Source: Bacillus sp. V5-8f
GTDB taxonomy: Bacteria; Bacillota; Bacilli; Bacillales; DSM-1321
Direction of reading: 5' to 3'
DNA: 64,000 bases
NCBI RefSeq assembly: GCF_002863565.1
Contig: NZ_PGUW01000011.1
Coordinates: forward strand, 155,947-219,946
Of this stretch, positions 1 through 7,991 are shown piece after piece (within the stretch, counting starts at the first letter, position 1; every line of letters begins with the position of its first letter). The translations under genes were made by a program, and so were the position numbers. The notes under the pieces are model-generated. The model worked only from the letters and a program-made list of their open reading frames with translations. It ran no database searches and was not told where the DNA came from.

Positions 1-555
1 TTTAATTGTTCAATGACTTTTCTACACTTGTAATGAGTAACTCTACATACACACTAGTTGACTAAAGTATTAATGGAGCCGTACATTTGGTGAACCTGTT
101 GAGGTCAAATCGTGACTTTTCACCTCCTGCTGTAGGATTTAATACTATAATTTATTTGTTTGCTCATTCGAATATGTTTCGGAAGGGTTAGGAAATTTTA
201 GTTTTACATTAAGTAAGCCTGATCGGTCTCCTTAGACCACCTGAACTTGGGAAGAAATTAGGCGTATTTTTGTTCCTCCGATAACAGGATGATTCTTGAA
301 TATTACATAAGCAAATTTTTGAATATTCTATCCCATCTTTGGGACAACGTAATAAATGCAAATGCCCGACAGGCCAATGTTAAATCAAGTTGCCTTTGAC
401 AATTGTCTTAGTCTTAAGTGGCTAGATTTCAGTAAACCTGGTATTTGTTGATAAGAGCTGAACTTGTTGAAGTAACGTGTAATTTGTGGATATTCATTTG
501 AGTATGTTGATATGATGCAAATTTCGTTGCTATATCCCGCACTGTTATTGATCTG
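1..555. other. non-coding stretch, no supported gene
   Basis: No reading frame of useful length carries a recognisable protein and no RNA gene is apparent. Base composition is AT-rich. The minus strand, downstream of the decayed UDP-glucose dehydrogenase, has short stop-interrupted stretches between about 180 and 400 that could be remains of another cell-envelope gene, but I cannot identify a family, so nothing is called. Confidence 0.5.
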
Positions 556-1275
556 TCAGATGAAGTTGGTACTCATTAGGTTTTGTCGATATATTGACAA
601 TGGGTGGCCTTCCATTCGAAATATAGGTAATCGGGTAATTTTCAATTCATGTAATGGATAACAATTGCGCCCATCAATGATAACGGGTTCATTCATATAG
701 ACCCCATATAGCTGCAAGGGGAATTCTTTGATATGTTGCCATTCGGTTGCAATAATTGCTAACGCAGCATCCAAAAGAGCATGACGAATGTCAAAAGTAT
801 AATCGATCACCCTATAACCCTTCGTGTGTTACGTACAGCTATTGGGTCATAGGCCCTCACTATTGCACCTTCTTCGAGCAAATCTCGTATGATCGTTAAC
901 GAGGCAGCTTCGCGAATATCATCTGTTTCCGGCTTGAACGCCAGGTCAAGAACAGCTACCTTCTTACCTCTCAAAGTTCCTGACAATCCCTTCGCCTTGA
1001 TTACCGGCAAAGAATGTTGCCGATTGTTCACCTGGATAACTGCCTTCAGCAACTCAAAAGGATGTTTGAGAATTTCCCGGAACTTGCACAAGAGCTTTCG
1101 TATCCTTTTGAAAACGCGATCCTCCATAACCAATCCCACGCCTGAAGAAAATACCAGCCGATCCGTTCATCCTTGCCATGCCATCCGCAACCTCATCGAT
1201 ATTTGGCCCTACCTTTTCACAAATAGCCTCTATTTCATTGATAAACTCCCAAGTTAAAAGATTGTAAAAGACTTG
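556..1275 (-). pseudogene. UDP-glucose 6-dehydrogenase, decayed C-terminal two thirds
   Basis: UDP-glucose dehydrogenase oxidises UDP-glucose to UDP-glucuronate for acidic cell-wall polymers (TuaD/Ugd family). Read on the minus strand, the pieces follow the family order: FINEIEAICEKVGPNIDEV and GIGYGGS with its catalytic region near 1130-1250, then FELLKAVIQVNNRQ and KKVAVLDLAFKPETDDIRE near 900-1070, then AIIATEW and VIIDGRN near 640-770. These lie in different frames, with shifts near 1085 and near 810, and the catalytic Cys of the GGSCFPKD motif reads as Arg. The N-terminal NAD-binding domain is absent upstream of about 1285. The gene is therefore non-functional. Family assignment is strong; exact breakpoints are approximate. 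Confidence 0.88.
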
Positions 1276-1463
1276 TAGATACTAGGGCTTGCATGATAGG
1301 AATGTCCTAATTTTTCCAGGCGCATAACGCGTTGCATTATGTGCTATGTTTAGCCGCCAGCCCTGTACTATTTCCCCCTAACAGAGAATAATGCCTATAC
1401 CGACCACAACTGCTTCCCATAGGATATAAGGATAATGAGCGAGATAGAAAGGAGGGCATACCA

Positions 1464-2948
1464 GTGACTCTTCGTAATTTCATCGAAGTTCACATTTCTC
1501 CTGACCATGAATTTCCAGCGGAGGCTGACCTGATCCTCCCGGAAATCGTCGTTAATAAACACATGATGAAGGATAACCAGCCAATTAAGCTTTGTTATGG
1601 TTTAAAGGAAATAGCCCTGCACTTCCAGCCTGGGAACTCATTTATGGTAAAAGAGTCCGCTTCCAAGTTTCTTCACTTGGATCCTGATGGGCAAATGTTC
1701 GGGTTCCACTATGACAGAAAGGCGCGGCGGTTGGTCATAGGCCCACTTATAGGAATTCTCATGTCCGGTGTATCCAAGACAGGTGAAGAAGTATTTGGCG
1801 GGATGACGGATTTCTGTTTGGAAGTAGCTGAGAAAAGCAGAAGCAGGGGGGGAAGAGCGGTTTTTTTTACCCTTGAACAGATTAATGAAAATACCGAAAC
1901 TATTGAGGGCTGGATTTATAGTAACCAAAAATGGATTCAAAGCGTTTTTCCCACACCCTATTGCGTCCATAACCGAATTAGTTCACGGAGGCAGGAAAAA
2001 AAAGAAGAAACGCAGATGAAAATAAATCTCTTAAAACAAAGAGGGGTTTTCTTTTATAATGATAAATTCCTCGATAAATGGGAGATTGTGCAGCAGTTGA
2101 AAACCATAAAGAGTGAAACCGTCTTTTTTCCACATACCACGCTGTATACAGGTCCTGATTCCCTTAATATAATGGCAAGCAGGTATCAGGAATTATATAT
2201 AAAACCTTCGGGAGGAAGCCTTGGAAAAGGAATAATCCGGATAAAACGCTATGGCGAAAGCTATAGTTGCCAATACCAAAAAAATGGAGAAACCATTGCA
2301 AAGAAGTATAGGTCTATCACTGACCTTGGACGTATGTTGCAATCACGGATCGGATTAAGGCCATACGTTATCCAGCAGGGTATCGACCTTATTAAACAAA
2401 ATGGAAGGATTGTAGATTTTCGGGCCCTTGTACAAAAAAACAAGAATGGGAAGTGGGCCATCACGTCCATCGTAGGACGGAGAGGTCCTGAGGAAAGCAT
2501 TGTGTCCAATGTTTCGACTGGAGGGACTATATTGGGCTTGCGGGAGGCGTTAGAATCTTCCAATGCTCCATGGCTGCCAGTTGACCAGGTTGTCAGTGTT
2601 CTTAAAAACAAAGCGCTTAAGTTGGCAGAAGTATTTGAAATCGGAGCGGTGGGTAATTACGCGGAACTTGGCATTGATTTTGCTGTAGATCAATCCGGAA
2701 GGGTATGGGTACTGGAAATAAATTCAAAACCTTCAAAAGCTGTCCACTCGGTTGGCAGCCAGGTGAAAGGGGCGCGCCCATCCGTGAAACGGTTAATCGA
2801 TTTCTGTTTTTACCAGAGCGGGTTCCAAAAGCATAGCAGGAAAAAACAGTCAAAGTCTCGAGGTCCCCGCCCAGCGTTAGGAGGATTAAAGGAAAATGGA
2901 GAAATCATTGGACTACCTGGGAATACTGGCAACTCCAAAACAATCTAA
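1464..2948 (+). CDS. YheC/YheD-type spore coat ATP-grasp protein (1)
   Basis: Member of the YheC/D ATP-grasp family associated with the endospore coat in Bacillus; the reaction is not established, but ATP-grasp enzymes ligate a carboxylate to an amine through an acyl-phosphate. The 494-residue protein has a family-specific N-terminal part (to about 165), the VHNRI segment at 168-172 and an ATP-grasp fold from about 190. Visible motifs are YIKPSGGSLGKG (245-256, ATP-binding Lys and Gly loop), DFRALVQ (318-324) and ELGID followed by LEINSKPSK (Mg-binding Glu at 418). The GTG start is set by AGAAAGGAGGG just upstream. It is the first of three overlapping genes and its 3' end overlaps the next by 53 bases, so the three are surely co-transcribed. 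The product is predicted to be cytosolic, with no signal peptide. Confidence 0.85.
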   Translation: MTLRNFIEVHISPDHEFPAEADLILPEIVVNKHMMKDNQPIKLCYGLKEIALHFQPGNSFMVKESASKFLHLDPDGQMFGFHYDRKARRLVIGPLIGILMSGVSKTGEEVFGGMTDFCLEVAEKSRSRGGRAVFFTLEQINENTETIEGWIYSNQKWIQSVFPTPYCVHNRISSRRQEKKEETQMKINLLKQRGVFFYNDKFLDKWEIVQQLKTIKSETVFFPHTTLYTGPDSLNIMASRYQELYIKPSGGSLGKGIIRIKRYGESYSCQYQKNGETIAKKYRSITDLGRMLQSRIGLRPYVIQQGIDLIKQNGRIVDFRALVQKNKNGKWAITSIVGRRGPEESIVSNVSTGGTILGLREALESSNAPWLPVDQVVSVLKNKALKLAEVFEIGAVGNYAELGIDFAVDQSGRVWVLEINSKPSKAVHSVGSQVKGARPSVKRLIDFCFYQSGFQKHSRKKQSKSRGPRPALGGLKENGEIIGLPGNTGNSKTI

Positions 2949-4002
2949 TCCACCTTTTACCAGGGAAGCATTTTATAAATTATTATCGATTGAAGGCATG
3001 AGCATCGGTTTGCCTGTCTATGTATTTCTTCCTGAAGGTGTGGATATGCAAAACAAGATGGTAACTGGTTATAGGTATCTTCCACAGCAAGAATTATGGG
3101 AAATGAAAATCTTCCCCCTTCCATCGATTGTTTATGATTGTCTATGGGGGCGAAGGAAATACAGGACACAGCTCAAGTGGCTGAAGGAGCAGCCAGATGT
3201 CACTTTCCTGAATCATTTCCTTCGAAACAAAATAACTACGTACAAATCCCTTGTAAAGAATGAGGAATTGGCTTCATTCTTGCCTCCTACCAAATTAATC
3301 ACTTCCCAGAACGTAATAAACGAAATGCTTCAAGTCTACGGTATGGTTGTGATTAAACCTGTTCAAAGCACTAGTGGCAAGGGTGTTATGAAGATTACCT
3401 CAAATCAGACCGCCCATCTGGCAGAAGGAAGAGACCTAAAAAATAACATTTTTCGGGTACGATTCGAAAATAAGGAATCTTTATTAAAATGGATCGAGAA
3501 ATTGCCTAAAGTAAAAAGACTTGTACAGCCCTATCTTCACCTGTCAACTCCGGAGGGTACTCCCTTTGATATTCGGGTGCTTGTACAAAAGAATGACAAG
3601 GGGCAATGGGTTGAGACGGGAAGAGCATTGCGTTCGGGGGTACTAAATGGGTTAACCTCAAACTTGTGCGGAGGCGGGCAAGCCACCACTGTTTCTCCTT
3701 TTTTGGAAAGAATGTTTGATGAGCAACAAAGGATAGAAATAGAGGGAAAAATAAGCAGGATTATCCATAACCTTCCTTCTTACATTGAAAATAAGCATGG
3801 CCGGATGGTTGAGCTCGGCCTTGATATCGGTATAGACAGGAAAGGAAAAGTATGGATCATCGAAGTGAACTCAAAACCTGGAAGAAATTCCTTCAAAAAA
3901 ATTGATAATGGCGCAAAGTACAAAACCGCCTTAACATCCCCCATTAAATATGCCCGCTACCTATTGAATAGAAAACAACAAGAGAAAGGTCAAGTGCCAT
4001 GA
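2896..4002 (+). CDS. YheC/YheD-type spore coat ATP-grasp protein (2)
   Basis: Second paralogue of the trio, 368 residues, shorter than its neighbours because the N-terminal region before the VYDCLW segment (about 79-84) is trimmed. ATP-grasp landmarks are VIKPVQSTSGKGV (152-164), DIRVLVQKND, VELGLDIGIDRKG and the metal-binding IEVNSKPGR near the C-terminus. The ATG at 2896 is supported by AGGAGG at 2879-2884, although this places the start inside the preceding gene, a 53-base overlap. The end overlaps the next start as ATGA. No transmembrane or signal sequence is seen. Its position suggests the three ligases act together, perhaps successively or as subunits, during spore coat maturation; that is inference. 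Confidence 0.83.
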   Translation: MEKSLDYLGILATPKQSNPPFTREAFYKLLSIEGMSIGLPVYVFLPEGVDMQNKMVTGYRYLPQQELWEMKIFPLPSIVYDCLWGRRKYRTQLKWLKEQPDVTFLNHFLRNKITTYKSLVKNEELASFLPPTKLITSQNVINEMLQVYGMVVIKPVQSTSGKGVMKITSNQTAHLAEGRDLKNNIFRVRFENKESLLKWIEKLPKVKRLVQPYLHLSTPEGTPFDIRVLVQKNDKGQWVETGRALRSGVLNGLTSNLCGGGQATTVSPFLERMFDEQQRIEIEGKISRIIHNLPSYIENKHGRMVELGLDIGIDRKGKVWIIEVNSKPGRNSFKKIDNGAKYKTALTSPIKYARYLLNRKQQEKGQVP

Positions 4003-5327
4003 TTTGTAAAGGAACGCTGTCAATACAATCGCTAAATGGAACCTGGGGCCTTCACTTACCCTCAACTGGTTTTTGTAAGGAGTTGTTAGAGAAGAAAGAA
4101 TTAATGATTAAATTAGGAAAATGGAAGAAGACCGTGATCATTACAGAGAAGATGCCAAACGAAACCGCGTTGCGGTCGGAAATTTATATACACAAACAGT
4201 CGGACTCCTATGAAATTGGTCCCTTTATCGGCATTCTTACAGTTTCAGGAGAAGATTCCTTCCTAGGAAACAGATCTAATTTTACCGATATTATCGAGAC
4301 AGGACGAAAGCTCGGGGCACTTGCCTATGTCATCGCAGTAGAAGATATCGATTGGGAGTCGGGAACAGTAGTCGGATCGATATTTGACGATGAAAGGAAA
4401 ATATGGGTAAGGCAATCGATGCCGTTCCCACATATCGTCTATAATCGTATTCCTAACAGGACTGCAGAGAACAAACAGCATGTAAAATCCACCCTGGAAA
4501 AGCTTTCTGCTTTGAAAACCATTACTTTATATAATCCGCATTTCTTCGAAAAGTCCCAGTTATACGATATTTTACAAAAAGACAAAAAAGTTTCGGTTTT
4601 TCTTCCAGAAACGGTTTCCTTTTCTCGGGAAAACTTAGTGAATATGGCTGCTAAACACCCCATTTTATACATGAAACCTACAAATGGCAAAGCCGGACGG
4701 GGCATTTACCAACTGCAGAGAAAAGATGATCGTTTCGTCCTTCAATACCAATTGAAGAAAAAGAAGATAAACAGATTCTATCAAACTGTTTACGGATTAT
4801 ATGATGCTGTTAGAAGAATAATGAAGGAGCCCTATTTAATTCAACAAGGAATTTGCCTGGCCACTTATCAGGAAAGGATTTTTGACATCCGGGCACTTGC
4901 CCAAAAGGATGGCCAAGGAGAATGGGGGATTACAGGCATGGGTATCCGGATTGCAGGTATTGGGGGAATCACCACCCATGTTCCCCGCGGCGGTACTATA
5001 GGAGATCCAGAAAATATTTTGTCTGCTGTATTTCCCGAGACCGATAGTAAAAGCATGATAAAATCTATCCATGATATGGTGCTCACGATTGCTCGAGTGC
5101 TTGAAAAGGAGTGGCCGACACTTGCTGAATGCTCAATGGATATTGGTATCGACAAGTCGGGGAAAATGTGGTTTATCGAAGCCAATTCCAAACCAGAAAA
5201 GTTTGACGAACCCCACATCCGAAACCTCTCCCTAAAACGAATCATCGAATTTGCCCAGCATAAATCAGGCTTCCAAAAAGGCAGCAACACACAAAAAAAC
5301 GATAAAAGTCATATCGACCGAACATGA
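3999..5327 (+). CDS. YheC/YheD-type spore coat ATP-grasp protein (3)
   Basis: Third member of the overlapping trio, 442 residues. It has the full family architecture: an N-terminal domain with IGPFIGILTV (about 72-81), the VYNRIPNR segment (about 146-153), and an ATP-grasp domain with YMKPTNGKAGRG (about 225-236), DIRALAQKD and ECSMDIGIDKSG followed by IEANSKPEK. The glutamate of that last motif is the metal ligand. The start codon shares ATGA with the stop of the previous gene, so translation is probably coupled; the upstream GAGAAAGG is a weak ribosome binding site. A strong rho-independent terminator follows at once, closing the operon. Confidence 0.84.
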   Translation: MICKGTLSIQSLNGTWGLHLPSTGFCKELLEKKELMIKLGKWKKTVIITEKMPNETALRSEIYIHKQSDSYEIGPFIGILTVSGEDSFLGNRSNFTDIIETGRKLGALAYVIAVEDIDWESGTVVGSIFDDERKIWVRQSMPFPHIVYNRIPNRTAENKQHVKSTLEKLSALKTITLYNPHFFEKSQLYDILQKDKKVSVFLPETVSFSRENLVNMAAKHPILYMKPTNGKAGRGIYQLQRKDDRFVLQYQLKKKKINRFYQTVYGLYDAVRRIMKEPYLIQQGICLATYQERIFDIRALAQKDGQGEWGITGMGIRIAGIGGITTHVPRGGTIGDPENILSAVFPETDSKSMIKSIHDMVLTIARVLEKEWPTLAECSMDIGIDKSGKMWFIEANSKPEKFDEPHIRNLSLKRIIEFAQHKSGFQKGSNTQKNDKSHIDRT

Positions 5328-5328
5328 C

Positions 5329-5362
5329 AAAGGCAGGGACAAAAAACACTTCCCTGCCTTTT
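5329..5362 (+). terminator. rho-independent terminator of the YheC/D operon
   Basis: The stem AAAGGCAGGGA pairs with TCCCTGCCTTTT around a loop of 11 bases. It sits just after the stop codon of the third ATP-grasp gene. Confidence 0.85.
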
Positions 5363-5380
5363 GTGTTGAATGTGTCTGTT

Positions 5381-5436
5381 GGGGTCAGACCCCCAGTGTG
5401 GTGAAGCGATAAAGCATCAAAGGGGGTCAGACCCCC
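5381..5436. repeat. GGGGTCAGACCCC palindromic repeat pair
   Basis: Two copies of a perfect palindrome, GGGGTCAGACCCCC at 5381-5394 and GGGGGTCAGACCCCC at 5422-5436, are separated by a spacer with a TAAAGCA motif that recurs next to other copies in the window. The pair lies between convergent genes. Confidence 0.85.
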
Positions 5437-5488
5437 AATGCGGTAAAAGCAAATTGTGTCGAATAGGATAGATGTCAATGAACCTCTA

Positions 5489-6676
5489 TTAATATAAATC
5501 TATCAGGTTTCTGAGTTCAAGGATGAATTCAGAGCATTTTTTTTCGGCAATTCCCGTATTGCCAGTTATGATTACATAGCCGTATTCTCTGTTGGCGATC
5601 ACATCCATGTTTCGGTTTATGTGTAATTCGAAGCCTGCAGGCTTATAGTGCTGGATCAGCTTATGGTAGTTTCGTATGTTTTTTATTTTCCCGGATTTCG
5701 GAAAGCTTAACTTGTGGGCTGCCACTGGTACATTTTTGGGCATGGGGAATTCAACCTTCATTCCGCTGGCAAGAGCAACAGAAGCTTTAACAAGATCAAT
5801 GCCGGTGTGTGCCAATATTGTTTCCGGAAGGACGGTGCCGCCTGCCCGGGCGCCAATCTCAATGATATGCGGCTTACCCTTTTTATCCAGACTGATATCA
5901 ATTGTACTGGGGCCATTCATAATCCCCAGACTGCGCAGAGCCTTTGAACATTCCTCCTCAATAGCCCTAATTTCTTCCGGTGAGAGGGAGATTGGAAAGG
6001 AATGGCCAAGCGACACAAATGTTGGAGAGTACGTTTTTCGAGAGATAAAACATTTTACTAATTCGCCATCTATACTGAACCCTTGCGCTCCGAGTTGTTG
6101 TCCATTAACGAATTTTTCAACGATGACCTTTTGGTTGTTTGCACGCTTTAGAGCCTTTGCCACTGCTTTGTCAAATTGTTTAATTCTTTCAATCTTTGTA
6201 ATTCCGATGCTGCCTCTTTGATCGGAAGGTTTAACGATGAAGGGAGAATCCAGCAGGTCTATTTCAAGCTCGGCCCTTACCTTTTCAAGTTCCTCTTTAT
6301 TTTCAATTTTATAGAAAGGCTCAGGCATTACGATCCCATCACGCTTAAAGGCCTGTTTCATTACATATTTATCCCTTACGGTTTCGCCTATGCCCTCGCC
6401 CTGCTTGGGGAGGTGTAACGCCTCATTTAGATAACAAACGGTTGCCACATACAGCTCGTTTCTGGTCATACTGCCTACAACATTGTATTTTCTTGCTATG
6501 TTTTCGACACATTCCAGACAATTTGGATCTTCCACTTCAAAATAGTTAGCCCGCCTTGCAGCGACTGCGTTTTTGTCAGGGTCAATCACTAAAACCCTAA
6601 GGCCTAACTCCTGCGCTTTCCTGATGACTGGCAGGGAGTTTTGGGTACCACCCAGGACGAGAAAAACCGGCTGCAT
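5489..6676 (-). CDS. ATP-grasp carboxylate-amine ligase (carbamoyl-phosphate synthase-like fold)
   Basis: ATP-grasp ligase of the type seen in amino-acid ligases and the carbamoyl-phosphate synthase L chain; the substrate is unknown. The open frame extends to 6760, but the protein proper starts with MQPVFLVLGGTQNSLP, a Rossmann-like pre-ATP-grasp domain, and the ATG at 6676 has GGGTGG upstream, so I use it; about 395 residues result. Further motifs are FIVKPSDQRGSIGI (ATP-binding Lys), VNGQQLGAQGF and a metal-binding HIIEIGARAGGT. It is convergent with the three YheC/D genes, making four ATP-grasp genes in a row, and is divergent from scrR. Its C-terminal domain after GGT is typical of this ligase group. 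Confidence 0.78.
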   Translation of the reverse strand: MQPVFLVLGGTQNSLPVIRKAQELGLRVLVIDPDKNAVAARRANYFEVEDPNCLECVENIARKYNVVGSMTRNELYVATVCYLNEALHLPKQGEGIGETVRDKYVMKQAFKRDGIVMPEPFYKIENKEELEKVRAELEIDLLDSPFIVKPSDQRGSIGITKIERIKQFDKAVAKALKRANNQKVIVEKFVNGQQLGAQGFSIDGELVKCFISRKTYSPTFVSLGHSFPISLSPEEIRAIEEECSKALRSLGIMNGPSTIDISLDKKGKPHIIEIGARAGGTVLPETILAHTGIDLVKASVALASGMKVEFPMPKNVPVAAHKLSFPKSGKIKNIRNYHKLIQHYKPAGFELHINRNMDVIANREYGYVIITGNTGIAEKKCSEFILELRNLIDLY

Positions 6677-6843
6677 ATCATCCACCCTTTCCTTCTTGTG
6701 CAATCGTCCCTTATTAATATTGGTATGAATTTTCCATAAAAATGGTTTCACTTTCAGCAAAGTATTATTGAGTCTCCAGCCCTTAAAAATAACGAAAACT
6801 TCATGTATAATTATGAATATTAAAGGTTTTTGGAGTTGAAAAT

Positions 6844-7827
6844 ATGGTAACCATTGCAGATATAGCTAAAATCGCCGGCGTTTCCAAGAGCACAGTATCG
6901 CGGTACTTGAATGGAGGCTCCATCAGTGATGCCACCCGGAAAAAAATTGAACGTGTGATCGAGGAAAACAGTTATTCCCCAAACAAATTTGCCCAAAGCC
7001 TGAAAGCCAAAAAAACCAATATCATCGGCACCATTGTCCCACGTCTTGACTCGTTTGCGACTTCACAAACCTTGATCGGGATTGATGAACAGCTTCGCGA
7101 GCTCGACTGCCAACTAGTGATATCCAATTCAAGCCAGGATTTGCAGCGTGAAATAGAGAACATTTACAGCCTGGCAAAACAAAAGATTGCTGGAATTATT
7201 CTGCTTGCTACTGAAATCACAGACCTGCATTTGGAAGCATTCAGACAGGTTCAAATTCCGGTTATCCTGGTTGGGCAGCAGCATGATCAGTTTCATAGCA
7301 TTATTCATAAAGATTATGAAGCAGCGTATGAGCTTGGGAAACATGTCTTACAGAAAGGCCATCGGAATATCGCTTATCTTGGCGTTACGGAAAAAGACAT
7401 TGCCGTAGGAGTCAAACGAAAAGAAGGCTTCAAAAAAGCGGTGAAGGAGCAGTCGAATGCCACTGTGAACTATTATGAAACGAGCTTCAATATAGAAGCT
7501 TCAATGAAAAAGGTGCCTGAAATAATTAAGGAGCACCAGCCTTCGATTATTGTTTGTGCCACGGATAATATTGCTCTTGGTGCGTTAAAGGCGGCCTATA
7601 TGAAAGGGCAGCGCGTACCGAAGGACCTGTCGATTACAGGTTTCGGCGGCTATGATGTCACAGAAATCACATATCCGGGGATCACGACGGCAAAGTTTTT
7701 TTATAAAGAAGCCGGTAATCTAGCGGCAAAGGATATTGTAAAGCTAGTAAACGGGGAAGAGTTAGAAAAAATTAAGTTTACAAAATATAAAATTATTGAT
7801 AGGGAAAGCGTTGACAATCTTTTGTGA
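6844..7827 (+). CDS. scrR: LacI-family sucrose operon repressor
   Basis: DNA-binding repressor of sucrose use, 327 residues. The N-terminal helix-turn-helix reads TIADIAKIAGVSKSTVSRYL (3-22), followed by the LacI hinge helix with SPNKFAQSLK and a periplasmic-binding-protein-like effector domain with IGTIVPRLDSFAT and ITGFGGYDVTEITYPGIT. The assignment to ScrR rests on the LacI family plus the directly downstream PTS sucrose transporter, sucrose-6-phosphate hydrolase and fructokinase. A TATAAT at 6806-6811 may be its own -10 box. The last codons (SVDNLL, stop) contain the -35 box of the promoter that serves scrA, so the repressor gene and the promoter it controls overlap physically. Confidence 0.9.
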   Translation: MVTIADIAKIAGVSKSTVSRYLNGGSISDATRKKIERVIEENSYSPNKFAQSLKAKKTNIIGTIVPRLDSFATSQTLIGIDEQLRELDCQLVISNSSQDLQREIENIYSLAKQKIAGIILLATEITDLHLEAFRQVQIPVILVGQQHDQFHSIIHKDYEAAYELGKHVLQKGHRNIAYLGVTEKDIAVGVKRKEGFKKAVKEQSNATVNYYETSFNIEASMKKVPEIIKEHQPSIIVCATDNIALGALKAAYMKGQRVPKDLSITGFGGYDVTEITYPGITTAKFFYKEAGNLAAKDIVKLVNGEELEKIKFTKYKIIDRESVDNLL

Positions 7828-7839
7828 GAATCATATAAT
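7811..7839 (+). promoter_or_regulatory. consensus sigma-A promoter of the scr operon
   Basis: TTGACA at 7811-7816 and TATAAT at 7834-7839 are separated by exactly 17 bases. The -35 box lies in the end of the scrR coding region and the -10 box just after its stop codon. The predicted start of transcription (about 7846) falls inside the first operator palindrome. Confidence 0.85.
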
Positions 7840-7842
7840 AAC

Positions 7843-7964
7843 TGAAACCGGTTCCAACCATATAAAATGAAATGGAACCGGTTCCGATACAGTCATTATT
7901 ATTTTTTTAAAATAAAGTGGAACCGGTTCCGCACCTTTTTTTAACAAAGTTTGGAACCGGTTTC
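7843..7964 (+). promoter_or_regulatory. four ScrR operator palindromes upstream of scrA
   Basis: Four near-identical palindromes with the core GGAACCGGTTCC lie at 7844-7855, 7874-7885, 7919-7930 and 7953-7964; the first and last each differ by one base. The first overlaps the predicted transcription start. It also reads TGAAACCGGTTCCA at 7843-7856, one mismatch from the usual CcpA cre consensus, so it may serve two regulators. That LacI-family proteins bind palindromes centred on CG is established; assignment to ScrR is by position. Confidence 0.85.
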
Positions 7965-7991
7965 TCCACATGATGTGAGGGTGAGGAGCAG

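Noticed and set aside
889..1257. Plus-strand frame of 122 codons
   Set aside because: Antisense of the UDP-glucose dehydrogenase remnant, whose minus-strand translation matches a known family.
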